Shown piece after piece: positions 36,239-44,072 of a DNA stretch of 64,000 nt; position 1 is the stretch's first letter; each line of letters starts with the position of its first letter. Location of the stretch: contig JBEKEK010000038.1 of NCBI GenBank assembly GCA_050013875.1, positions 9,043 to 73,042 of the forward strand, written 5' to 3'. Under the pieces are notes generated by a model. It had not been told where the DNA came from. It did not search any database and was given only the letters and a program-made list of their open reading frames with translations. The translations under genes and the position numbers were made by a program. Source of the stretch: Trebonia sp050013875 (lineage in GTDB: Bacteria; Actinomycetota; Actinomycetes; Streptosporangiales; Streptosporangiaceae).

Positions 36239-37808
36239 CGCTCTTGCCCCGCGCGGCCGGCGGCCGGCCGCCGATCATCGGAAGCAGCGGCCGGACCGTG
36301 CGCCGCCGCAGGCAGCCCTGCCAGACGCCGAGGCTGTAGGCGGCGTCGTCGAGCAGGCGGGCGGCGACGTAGCGGACCGGGTCGAGCGGCGGGCGCCGGT
36401 CCGCCCAGTCAAGCAGCGGCGGTGCCAGGATCAGCGCGGCGGCCGGCCGGCGGAGCCTTGGGAACATGATCGCGGCCGGGATGGCGATGGGCCACCAGGT
36501 ACGGGAGATGGCGCTGCCGATCGGCCGGCCGGCCGCGACTGTCCCGCCCCCGGCCAGCCGCACCGCCAGCCGCCACGCTTCGGCATAGCCCGCGCGCCTC
36601 TTGCTGTTATCAGGCATGAGTGGCGATCCAGCGGGGAGCGGCCAGCGCTCGCCGGTGACCCGGGACAGGCGGCGGGCCAGCAGGGCGGTCGCGGCGGCGG
36701 TGAGCGCGGTCGCGGTGACCGGGCGGCCGGAGAGCGCCGCCGCCCACGCGCCGACGGTCCACCAGGACGCGTAGAGCGGTCGGACTGACCCTGGGTGCCG
36801 CCGTTCCAAGTCAGCGGCGGAGGTCCCGTAGTCCGCGCGGCGGGCGAACCAGGCGCGGAACCTGACCCGGTGATCGTGCCCCATGACGGCGGCCGGCTCG
36901 TACCTGACCCGCCACCCGGCGGCGGACATCCGCCAGATGAAGTCGACGTCCTCCCCCACGATCATGGTGTCGGCGAACCCCGCGGCGGCCGCCGTCCTGC
37001 GCACGACGAGGGCCGCGCCGGGAACGTACCAGACCCGCGCGCCGACGGCGACGATGGACGGCCGCGCGCCCATGTCCAAGGTCGAGCTCGCCCCCTCGTA
37101 CCGGGCCAGCCAGCTGGTCCCCGCCTCGCGGGCGACGATCCGGGGCGCGACCGCGCCGACCGCGGGGTCGGCGAAGTGCGGCAGCAACCGGTCGAGCCAG
37201 CCCGGTGCGGGCACGCAGTCCGAGTCGAGGAACGCGACGAACTCGGTCGCCGCCGCCGCCAGCCCGGAGTTGCGGGCCGCACCCGGGCCCCCGTTTACCG
37301 GGCGGTGGATCACCCGGGCCCCGTGTGCCGCCGCGATGGCCGCGATCGCACCCGGGTCGGCGGAGGCGTCGTCAACCACGATGACCGGTGGCGCGCACGG
37401 CCCGGCGTAAGCAGTGACCCCGTCGCCCTCCTGGGTCCGGCCGTGCTGCTTCTTCTTGCTGTTATCTGGACTGGCAAGGCCGGCCAGGCAGCGGGCGAGT
37501 TCGGCGTGCCGGTCCCGCACCGGGATCACCACCGTCACCTCGCCCGGGCGGGGGACGCGGCCAATACCGGGGGAAGCGAGCCAATCCGGATGGGCGATCC
37601 CCGCGTCAAGGAGGCGGCGGGCCAGCGTGCGGGCGGCCGCGCTGGCCGGCACCGGCGCGCCGGAGAACCAGCCGGTGACCTGGCGCTGGCCGGCCGGGGT
37701 CAGCCGCAGCACGCGCACCGGTGAGCCGCCCACCAGCACCGAACCTCCGGCCACCAGCCGGGTGCCGGCATCGGGGCGCAGCCGCAGGCCGGGCGGCGCG
37801 GGCGTCAC
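36228..37808 (-). CDS. mftF: Mycofactocin glycosyltransferase MftF
   Basis: This 526-aa protein has an N-terminal module (PPGLRLRPDAGTRLVAGGSV), a GT2 domain (VTVVIPVRDRHAELARCL, VIVVDDASADPG, FLDSDCVPAPGWLDRLLPHF, and an ED..W motif in VGEDVDFIWRMSAAGW) and C-terminal hydrophobic stretches. In mycobacteria MftF adds a glucose chain to the mycofactocin core. GTG 37808 overlaps the mftC stop as GTGA. Two unusual in-frame inserts, PDNSKKKQ near residue 114 and PDNSKRR near residue 400, come from a recurrent motif (GATAACAGCAAGA) also found outside the gene. Confidence 0.9.
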   Translation of the reverse strand: MTPAPPGLRLRPDAGTRLVAGGSVLVGGSPVRVLRLTPAGQRQVTGWFSGAPVPASAAARTLARRLLDAGIAHPDWLASPGIGRVPRPGEVTVVIPVRDRHAELARCLAGLASPDNSKKKQHGRTQEGDGVTAYAGPCAPPVIVVDDASADPGAIAAIAAAHGARVIHRPVNGGPGAARNSGLAAAATEFVAFLDSDCVPAPGWLDRLLPHFADPAVGAVAPRIVAREAGTSWLARYEGASSTLDMGARPSIVAVGARVWYVPGAALVVRRTAAAAGFADTMIVGEDVDFIWRMSAAGWRVRYEPAAVMGHDHRVRFRAWFARRADYGTSAADLERRHPGSVRPLYASWWTVGAWAAALSGRPVTATALTAAATALLARRLSRVTGERWPLPAGSPLMPDNSKRRAGYAEAWRLAVRLAGGGTVAAGRPIGSAISRTWWPIAIPAAIMFPRLRRPAAALILAPPLLDWADRRPPLDPVRYVAARLLDDAAYSLGVWQGCLRRRTVRPLLPMIGGRPPAARGKSVKE

Positions 37809-39061
37809 CCGGTGAAACCGGCGAGGGGGCTTTCGTCGCAGTCGTGGCTGGGCGGGCGGCGGGGGGCGATCGTCACCGGGACGGGCCCTGGCCGAGGGGA
37901 CGTGCGGTGCGAGTGGTCCACCGACGGGCGGGGCACTGAGACGGCGTTCGTGCCCGCGGACGCCAGCGCCTGCTCGCCGTAGCCCTGGACGCACTCCGGG
38001 TCCGGGCCGTCCATGGGCAGGCCGGTGAAGAACTTGGCGGCCATGCAGCCGCCCCGGCAGGAGTCGTAGAAGCCGCAGGACTTGCACGCGCCGCCGGTGT
38101 CGGGCTTGCGCAGATCCTGGAACAGCTCCGACGTCTTCCACACGGTCTCGAAGCCGCCGGTGTCGCGGACGTTGCCCGCCAGGAAGTTCTCATGGATCGC
38201 GAACGGGCAGGCGTAGACGTCGCCCACCGGGTCGATGAGGCAGACCACCCGGCCGGCCCCGCACAGGTTGAGCCCGGGCAGCGCGGAACCGAACGCGGAC
38301 AGGTGGAAGAACGAGTCGCCGGTCAGCACCTGCTCGCCCCGGCTGACCAGCCAGTCGTAAAGCTGCTTCTGCTGGGCGGGCAGCGGGTGCAGCTCGTCCC
38401 AGACGTCGGCGCCGCGCCCGGACGGCCGCAGCCGGGTCAGCCGCAGCTGCGCACCGTAGCGGTCCGCGATGGCCTTGAACTCGTCCAGCTGCGGGATGTT
38501 CTGCCGGGTCATGACCACTGACAGCTTGAATCCGCGGAAGCCCGCGTCGGCCAGGTTCGCCATCGCGCGCATCGCGGTGGCATACGAGCCGGGTCCGCGC
38601 ACCGCGTCGTTCACCTCGGCGGTGGCGCCGTCCAGCGAGATCTGCACGTCCACGTAGTCGCTGCCCGCGAGACGCGCCGCCACCGCCGGGGTGATCTTCA
38701 CGCCGTTGGTGGAGAACTTCACCCCGACCTGGTGCTCGGTCGCGTAGTCGACCAGCTCCCAGAAGTCGGGCCGGACCGTGGGCTCGCCGCCGCCGATGTT
38801 GACGTAGAAGACCTGCATCCGCTGGAGCGTGTCGATGACCGCCTTGCACTCACCGGTGGTCAGCTCGCGCGGGTCGCGGCGGCCCGATGACGACAGGCAG
38901 TGCACGCAGGACAGGTTGCACGCGTAGGTGAGCTCCCAGGTCAGGCAGATGGGAGCGTCCAGTCCAAGCTGGAACAGGTCGGTGAGTTTGCCGGGCGAGA
39001 CCGCGGGCGGCGCGGTCGCCGTCTGCCCCGCGGGCAGGGCAATGTCAGGAGCGAGAGTCAT
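37805..39061 (-). CDS. mftC: Mycofactocin radical SAM maturase MftC
   Basis: This 418-aa radical SAM/SPASM protein has the SAM cluster motif CNLSCVHC (C-x3-C-x2-C), GGGEPTVRPDFWEL, and SPASM auxiliary-cluster cysteines (NLCGAGRVVCLIDPVGDVYACPF; GACKSCGFYDSCRGGC). MftC decarboxylates and cross-links the C-terminal Val-Tyr of MftA. Compared with mycobacterial MftC the N-terminus (LAPDIALPAGQTATAPPAV) and C-terminal ~40 residues are extended. The start overlaps mftB by 17 bases. Confidence 0.95.
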   Translation of the reverse strand: MTLAPDIALPAGQTATAPPAVSPGKLTDLFQLGLDAPICLTWELTYACNLSCVHCLSSSGRRDPRELTTGECKAVIDTLQRMQVFYVNIGGGEPTVRPDFWELVDYATEHQVGVKFSTNGVKITPAVAARLAGSDYVDVQISLDGATAEVNDAVRGPGSYATAMRAMANLADAGFRGFKLSVVMTRQNIPQLDEFKAIADRYGAQLRLTRLRPSGRGADVWDELHPLPAQQKQLYDWLVSRGEQVLTGDSFFHLSAFGSALPGLNLCGAGRVVCLIDPVGDVYACPFAIHENFLAGNVRDTGGFETVWKTSELFQDLRKPDTGGACKSCGFYDSCRGGCMAAKFFTGLPMDGPDPECVQGYGEQALASAGTNAVSVPRPSVDHSHRTSPRPGPVPVTIAPRRPPSHDCDESPLAGFTG

Positions 39062-39332
39062 GCAGCGTCCGTTCCGAGATCATCTTTGAATCCGCCAGGG
39101 CCGCGAGCGCGCGCTCATACGCGGGCAGCTCAGCCTCGGTCACGCCGCAGGCGTGGCACGCCGCCCGGGCGCTGGGGTGGTCGGTCAGCGACCTGACCAC
39201 CGCCAGCACCCGCTGGTTCTTGAGGAAGGACAGCCGCCGGGTGCCGAAGTGGTACAGCAGCGCGCCGAACGGCTCGGGGCGCATCGACACCTGCGGATGA
39301 ACCTGCCAGGCGTGGTCGAGGTCGAAGCTCAC
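39045..39332 (-). CDS. mftB: Mycofactocin RiPP recognition chaperone MftB
   Basis: This 95-aa PqqD-like recognition protein (MSFDLDHAWQVHPQVSMRPE, FGALLYHFGTRRLSFLKN) binds the MftA leader and presents it to MftC. It lies between mftA (stop 39382) and mftC, with its stop overlapping the mftC start. Length and position match known mft clusters. Confidence 0.93.
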   Translation of the reverse strand: MSFDLDHAWQVHPQVSMRPEPFGALLYHFGTRRLSFLKNQRVLAVVRSLTDHPSARAACHACGVTEAELPAYERALAALADSKMISERTLHDSRS

Positions 39333-39381
39333 GACTGATCCGGCTGCTGATCGGATGGCTGTGTTTATCAGCGGGCGGTGT

Positions 39382-39483
39382 CTAGTAGACGCCGCACATG
39401 CCGTCGATGGAGACCTCTTCGACGAGGAGCTCGTCGCCGGTCAGGGCCTCGGTCTGCGCGGTCTCTGGCTCGTGCTCGGCCAT
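39382..39483 (-). CDS. mftA: Mycofactocin precursor peptide MftA
   Basis: This 33-codon gene has GGGAGG seven bases before ATG 39483. The product ends in IDGMCGVY, the invariant MftA C-terminus whose last Val-Tyr becomes the mycofactocin core after MftC and MftE. The leader (TGDELLVEEVS) fits MftB recognition. It is too short for ordinary gene finding. Confidence 0.95.
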   Translation of the reverse strand: MAEHEPETAQTEALTGDELLVEEVSIDGMCGVY

Positions 39484-39504
39484 CCGGGTACCTCCCGCAT
39501 TAGT

Positions 39505-39517
39505 GGCACCAAGTGCC
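39505..39517. promoter_or_regulatory. MftR operator candidate 1
   Basis: GGCACCAAGTGCC is a palindrome (GGCAC-N3-GTGCC) 21 bases upstream of the mftA start. It is the exact reverse complement of the second site at 39545, 40 bases (about four helical turns) away, in the mftA/mftR divergent region. TetR-type MftR is the expected binder. Confidence 0.75.
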
Positions 39518-39544
39518 AGGTAGGACATTGGGACGAGCCTAAAG

Positions 39545-39557
39545 GGCACTTGGTGCC
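39545..39557. promoter_or_regulatory. MftR operator candidate 2
   Basis: GGCACTTGGTGCC, same 5-3-5 architecture as the site at 39505 in opposite orientation, 54 bases upstream of the annotated mftR start. Two sites on one face of the helix suggest cooperative repression of both divergent promoters. Confidence 0.75.
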
Positions 39558-39611
39558 GAAATCAAGACCCTCACGCATCGTCACCGCAGAACGCTCTATT
39601 GTTGCCTTAAC

Positions 39612-40265
39612 ATGGGCATTCCCCGATCGAGGACGGTGATACCAGTGTCGGCACCGGCCGTAGCGGTCCCGGCCGCGCGCCCGCACCCGGGCCGCAGGCG
39701 GGTGACCTCGCAAGCCGAGCTTGAGCAGGCCGCGTTCGGGCTGTTCGCGGCGCGCGGGTTCGACGCCACGACGGTGGACGAGATCGCGGCGGCGGCCGGG
39801 ATCGGGCGGCGGACCTTCTTCCGGTATTTCCCGTCCAAGAACGACATCCCGTGGGGCGCCTTCGAGACCGAACTCGACCGGATGCGGGTCCGGCTCAAGG
39901 CCTGCCCGGCCGAGGTGCCGCTGATGGCGGCCATCCGCGTCGCGCTGATCGACTTCAACCAGGTCGCCCCGGCCCAGGTACCGCTGCACCGGCGGCGGAT
40001 GGAACTCATCCTCCGGGTCCCCACGCTGCTGGCGCACTCCACGCTGCGGTTCGCCGCCTGGCGGGCGGTCGTCGCCGAGTTCGTCGCCGAGCGGTCCGGC
40101 CAGCGTCCCGATGACCTCGCGCCGCAGGCGGTCGCGCACGCGGTCCTCGGCGTTGCCATCGCCGCCTACGAGCACTGGCTCGACGACCCCGCGGCCGAGC
40201 TCGGCGCCCTTCTCGACGACGCGATGCGCCAGCTCGACGCCGCCTTCACCGGCACCCTGAGCTAG
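39612..40265 (+). CDS. mftR: Mycofactocin system TetR-family regulator MftR
   Basis: This 217-aa protein has an HTH (SQAELEQAAFGLFAARGFDATTV, AAGIGRRTFFRYFPSKNDIPWG) and the MftR C-terminal domain (FETELDRMRVRLKACP, VAIAAYEHWLDDP). MftR of mycobacteria senses long-chain acyl-CoA (reported; recalled). ATG 39612 lacks a ribosome binding site. GTG 39645, with GAGGA upstream, would drop 11 residues and is equally plausible. It is divergent from mftA. Confidence 0.9.
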   Translation: MGIPRSRTVIPVSAPAVAVPAARPHPGRRRVTSQAELEQAAFGLFAARGFDATTVDEIAAAAGIGRRTFFRYFPSKNDIPWGAFETELDRMRVRLKACPAEVPLMAAIRVALIDFNQVAPAQVPLHRRRMELILRVPTLLAHSTLRFAAWRAVVAEFVAERSGQRPDDLAPQAVAHAVLGVAIAAYEHWLDDPAAELGALLDDAMRQLDAAFTGTLS

Positions 40266-40267
40266 CG

Positions 40268-41002
40268 GTGCCCGCTTCGATCGGGGCCGAGAGTGCCGGG
40301 TTCACGCTGAGCACCGCGCACTGGCCGGAGGTCGAGGCCGGGCCGCGAAGGCTGCTGGTGGTGCCGGTCGGATCGCTTGAGCAGCACGGGGCGCACCTGC
40401 CGCTCGACACCGATACGCGGATCGCCGCGGCCGTCGCGGCGCGTGCCTGTGCGGGGAGGGCCGGGGTCGGGCTCGCGCCGCCGATCGCGCTCGGGGCCAG
40501 CGGCGAGCACGCCGAATTCCCCGGAACGTTGTCGATCGGCAGTGTCGCTTTGTCGATAATGCTGGTCGAGCTCGGCCGGCACGCGTCCCTCCACTGGCCC
40601 GCGATGCTCCTGGTCAACGGCCACGGCGGCAACGCCGCCGCGATCCGCGAGGCGGTCAAGCTGCTGGCCGACGAGGGGCGCCGGTGCCACGTCTGGCACG
40701 CCGGACTGCGCCCCGCCCAGCTGGCAACGGAGCCCCTGGTGTCCGACGCGCACGCGGGGCGGGTGGAGACGTCGGTCATGCTGGCGCTCGCCCCCGGTGA
40801 TGTGCGGCTCGCGGCCGCTTCCCGCGGTGACACCCGGCCGCTGCGCGAGATCATGCCGGACCTGGCCGCCCGCGGCGTCCGGCACGTCAGCCCCAACGGC
40901 GTTCTCGGTGATCCGTCCGGCGCATCCGCGGCCGAGGGCGACCGCCTGCTCGGGCTGCTCGTCGCCGACCTGAGCCAGCTGGTGGACCGGCTGGTCGGCT
41001 AG
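40268..41002 (+). CDS. mftE: Mycofactocin precursor peptidase MftE
   Basis: This 244-aa creatininase-family metallopeptidase has SLEQHGAHLPLDTDTRIA (metal Glu, His, Asp), NGHGGNAAAIREAV and SDAHAGRVETSVML. MftE releases the terminal Val-Tyr-derived core from MftA. GTG 40268 starts two bases after the mftR stop, so the two genes are coupled. Placing mftE behind mftR, away from mftC, is a variant order. Confidence 0.92.
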   Translation: MPASIGAESAGFTLSTAHWPEVEAGPRRLLVVPVGSLEQHGAHLPLDTDTRIAAAVAARACAGRAGVGLAPPIALGASGEHAEFPGTLSIGSVALSIMLVELGRHASLHWPAMLLVNGHGGNAAAIREAVKLLADEGRRCHVWHAGLRPAQLATEPLVSDAHAGRVETSVMLALAPGDVRLAAASRGDTRPLREIMPDLAARGVRHVSPNGVLGDPSGASAAEGDRLLGLLVADLSQLVDRLVG

Positions 41003-41015
41003 CGGAAAGCGGGCA

Positions 41016-41045
41016 GCCCCCGGCGAGTGCACGCTCGCCGGGGGC
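41016..41045. terminator. Bidirectional terminator hairpin
   Basis: GCCCCCGGCGAG and CTCGCCGGGGGC form a perfect 12-bp stem with a 6-base loop, between the convergent mftE (stop 41002) and the gene ending at 41061. There is no T-tract. Confidence 0.82.
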
Positions 41046-41060
41046 TGGTCAGTGGGCCGG

Positions 41061-42314
41061 TTACCAACCGACCGGATAGGTGGGGGTGGGAGTCGGCGCC
41101 GGAGTTGGAGCGGGGCTTGGGGCGGTTGGGTTGAGGACGCCGACCAGGCCGTTCGCGTAGCTGCTTGGGCCCGCGCTGAAGACGACCGACGAGGCACCGC
41201 CGAACGCCGAGTTGCCGACCAGGAGGCCCCACAGCCCGTTGATCGCGATGGGGCGGCCCTTAGCGTTTTTCAGCGGGCCAAGGAACCGGCCGGTGTTCGG
41301 GTTGAACGCGTTGATCCGGCCGTTTCCCAGATTGCCGACCAGCAGGTCGCCGGCGAACGGGCCGAACCCCTTGGGCGCTAGCACCAGACCCCAGGGCTCG
41401 TTCAGCGGGCCGTGGGAGACCAGGTGCTTGATGAGTTTGCCGTTGACGCTGTAGACATCGACGAACCCGCGGCCAGCGCCGGGGACGACGTCGGTCTTGG
41501 ATTTGTTCTGCTTCCCGTAGGAGACGTAGACCCGGCCGTTCAGCTCCGCAATTCCGAACGGGGCGTAGCCGGCCGGGATCTTCGGGTCCCTGAACTGCGC
41601 CGGCTTGGTCACCAGGTGGAAGTCCTTGTTGAAGACGTCGACCTTGGCGTTGGCCACGTCCGCGGCGAACAGCTCAGGGCCGGCCGCGGGCGTGGTCGCC
41701 AGGGCAAGTCCCTTGAACACGGCCCGGGCCGGCGTCTTGCCGGCCGCTCCGCCCTTGGGGCTGTCCTCGACGACGAAGGCGGCCCCGCCATCCCAGGCGG
41801 CGATCTCCCCCGGCGACTGAGCCTTGCCGATCGAGTCGGTGTCCACGATGAAGTGGGCTGGCATTCCGGTCGGGCCGCCGACGGGGAAGGCGCTGGTGTC
41901 GGGGTTGAAGACCTGCCCGGTGGGGTTGCCGCCTGGCACCGGCACGGTGAGGTCGAGCGAAACGCTGCTGCCCTTGATCCCGCCGCCGTAGACGGTGGCG
42001 AAGCCCGAGTTGTTATCGGACACCCAGATGGGGGTGGCCGGGCCCGCCGCAAGCCCCCAGGCGTTGGTCAGGTTCTTGTCGGTCAGCTTGCCCTTGAAGG
42101 AGGCCTTGTTGGCGATCAGGTTGGTCTGCCCGAAGCTGTTCGCCACGTGCACCGAGGGTGCAGCCGAGGCCGAGGCCGAGGCCCAGGCGGGCACCCCGAT
42201 CGCGACCAGTCCGGCGGCCGCCGCGAACGTCGTGACGGCGGCGGGCCATCGCCTGCCGCCGGCCTGATTCTTCGCGGGAGGCTCCCCGGCCCTGCTGGGT
42301 AGTGCGTGCCGCAT
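41061..42314 (-). CDS. TIGR03118-family secreted beta-propeller-like protein
   Basis: This 417-aa exported protein starts at ATG 42314 (GAAGGGA upstream). It has a signal peptide (VTTFAAAAGLVAIGVPAWASA), then repeated NHL/propeller-type blades: NLTNAWGLAAGPATPIWVSD, FIVDTDSIGKAQSPGEIAAW, GRGFVDVYSVNGKLIKHLVS, PFAGDLLVGNLGNGRINAFN, NGLWGLLVGN. The C-terminus is a Pro/Thr/Ala linker (PAPTPAPTPTPTYPVGW), perhaps wall-spanning. Function unknown. Confidence 0.82.
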   Translation of the reverse strand: MRHALPSRAGEPPAKNQAGGRRWPAAVTTFAAAAGLVAIGVPAWASASASAAPSVHVANSFGQTNLIANKASFKGKLTDKNLTNAWGLAAGPATPIWVSDNNSGFATVYGGGIKGSSVSLDLTVPVPGGNPTGQVFNPDTSAFPVGGPTGMPAHFIVDTDSIGKAQSPGEIAAWDGGAAFVVEDSPKGGAAGKTPARAVFKGLALATTPAAGPELFAADVANAKVDVFNKDFHLVTKPAQFRDPKIPAGYAPFGIAELNGRVYVSYGKQNKSKTDVVPGAGRGFVDVYSVNGKLIKHLVSHGPLNEPWGLVLAPKGFGPFAGDLLVGNLGNGRINAFNPNTGRFLGPLKNAKGRPIAINGLWGLLVGNSAFGGASSVVFSAGPSSYANGLVGVLNPTAPSPAPTPAPTPTPTYPVGW

Positions 42315-42431
42315 GACGGTCCCTTCGTCTGGCAACGTCGCGCCCGAACCCGTCGGTGGACTCGGACATGAGTACTACGGGCGGCGGGCGCGATCGGATT
42401 CAAACGGGCGCGGGAACGCGGGACCCAGGCG

Positions 42432-44006
42432 CTACTGGAGGTTGCCGACGGAGCCGGTCGGGGAGCCGACGGGCTCCTTGATGGCGGCCAGGTTGTCGTG
42501 CGCCGGATACTTCGCGGCGGCCGGGCCGTCGGCGAAGGCGCGCAGCACGTTGGCGGTGACCGCGCGGACGAAGCCGGGGGTGGCGCCGCCGATGCCGTGC
42601 GGCTCGTCGCCGTAGAGGGCCTCCACCCAGCGCATGGTGCCGCAGTTGAAGACGCCGGCGCCGCCGGCGTGCGTGTAGTAGGCCGAGTCGCCGTGGCTGG
42701 CGGCCCCGCCGATGGTGAGCGGGGAGTGCGAGAGCACCTCGATGGGGCGTTGCAGCGGGTACGCGGGGTCGACCCGGTCGTATTCGACGCCGACCAGGTT
42801 GGCGAAGCTGTCGCCGGCCGAGACCCCGGTGCCCTTGAAAACCCAGCTCTTGGGCGAGGAGACGACAAGGGGCGCGTTGACCGGGTATCCCTCGTAGCTC
42901 ATGCCGATCAGCGAGGACTCGGGGTCGGGATCCGGCCCGTCGCGCCAGTCGCTGGTGACGAGCGCGTCGTGCACGCCGTACAGCGGGTCCTGCCGATAGG
43001 AGCTCTTGTAGCAGACCACCTCGCGCGCCTGCCCCAGCGTGCTTGACTGCAGCCGGGTCCGGCGGAACATCGCGTTCGCGCCGAGGAAGGCCAGGTTGAC
43101 GCCGCTGTCGCGGGCAGCGGTCACGTTCGCACGCTCGGCCGGGGTCCAGTACTCGTCGTGGCCCATCGACACCAGCGCGCTCGCCCCGTCCAGCAGGTGC
43201 GGGTCGGCGGCGATGTCCATGCTGGTCACGTAGGCCAGGTCGAGCCCCAGGTGCTCGGCCAGCTTGATCGCGTTCCGCTCGTAGGTGAGGAACATATCCG
43301 CGCCGTTGAGGTCGTACGGGCGGTCCAGGCTGACCACCAGCGAACGGCTCCCGTAGTCGCCGCTGGCGTTCTTGTAGAGGTCGAAGCCGCCCCACATGTT
43401 GTACGCCTGCCAGGTCTGCACGCAGGCCTTGAGCACGACCTTCCCCGCGCAGGAGGGCGACCTGACGGTGACCGGCACGTACCGCTGCCCGCCGGAGGAG
43501 GCGGTGAGCTTGAGCAGGTAGGCACCGGGCGGCCAGTCGTCGGTGGGAACCTCGAGGACCGGATCCCAGGCGGCGGAGACGGTGTTGGTGGTACCGGAGA
43601 CGCTGAACGGGTGCTGCCGCCCGCCGCGGAGCTTATTCGACCACCAGACTTCGCGCCCGCCCAGCCCCTGGTACCAGCCCAGCCGGTAGGCGTTCACCCG
43701 GAACCCGTCGGCTGTGGTCGACACGAACAGCTGGAACGGCTCCCCCTGGGCGACGCTCACCTTGCCCGCGAACCCCAGGATCTCGTCCGAGGCGCCCACG
43801 TGGTGGATCACCCAATGCTCGGTGCCCGGCCGCGAATTCTCCGCGACGGCGACGGCCTTGGCCCGCCACGGGCGGGCGGTTTCCGCGACCGGGCGGCCGC
43901 CGATTGGGCGCGCGCCCCCACCGCAGGCCGATACGGCGCCGGCCACGCCGGCGGCGGCCATGCCAAGGAAAGCCCGGCGGCTGGTGCTTCCGTCCACACG
44001 CGTCAT
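42432..44006 (-). CDS. Secreted protein with N,N-dimethylformamidase beta-subunit-like C-terminal domain
   Basis: This 524-aa protein has a Tat-type signal (STSRRAFLGMAAAGVAG) with a Cys at VSACGGG, so it is possibly a lipoprotein. The body includes an Ig-like segment (YRLGWYQGLGGREVWWSNKL, WPPGAYLLKLTAS) and the large domain with LDRPYDLNGADMFLTYERNA, VSMGHDEYWTPAERANVTAA and LGANAMFRRTRLQ. The family name derives from dimethylformamidase, but most members are uncharacterised and secreted, so no amidase activity is claimed. Confidence 0.83.
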   Translation of the reverse strand: MTRVDGSTSRRAFLGMAAAGVAGAVSACGGGARPIGGRPVAETARPWRAKAVAVAENSRPGTEHWVIHHVGASDEILGFAGKVSVAQGEPFQLFVSTTADGFRVNAYRLGWYQGLGGREVWWSNKLRGGRQHPFSVSGTTNTVSAAWDPVLEVPTDDWPPGAYLLKLTASSGGQRYVPVTVRSPSCAGKVVLKACVQTWQAYNMWGGFDLYKNASGDYGSRSLVVSLDRPYDLNGADMFLTYERNAIKLAEHLGLDLAYVTSMDIAADPHLLDGASALVSMGHDEYWTPAERANVTAARDSGVNLAFLGANAMFRRTRLQSSTLGQAREVVCYKSSYRQDPLYGVHDALVTSDWRDGPDPDPESSLIGMSYEGYPVNAPLVVSSPKSWVFKGTGVSAGDSFANLVGVEYDRVDPAYPLQRPIEVLSHSPLTIGGAASHGDSAYYTHAGGAGVFNCGTMRWVEALYGDEPHGIGGATPGFVRAVTANVLRAFADGPAAAKYPAHDNLAAIKEPVGSPTGSVGNLQ

Positions 44007-44072
44007 TTTGGCACGCACCTGCACTCGTATGCGCCCGTAGCCCGCGATCCGTTCCTAGAGTGCCCCGAGAAC

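Noticed and set aside
42432..44006. Dimethylformamidase activity for the secreted protein
   Set aside because: Only domain-level resemblance; the protein is exported and lacks the paired small subunit.
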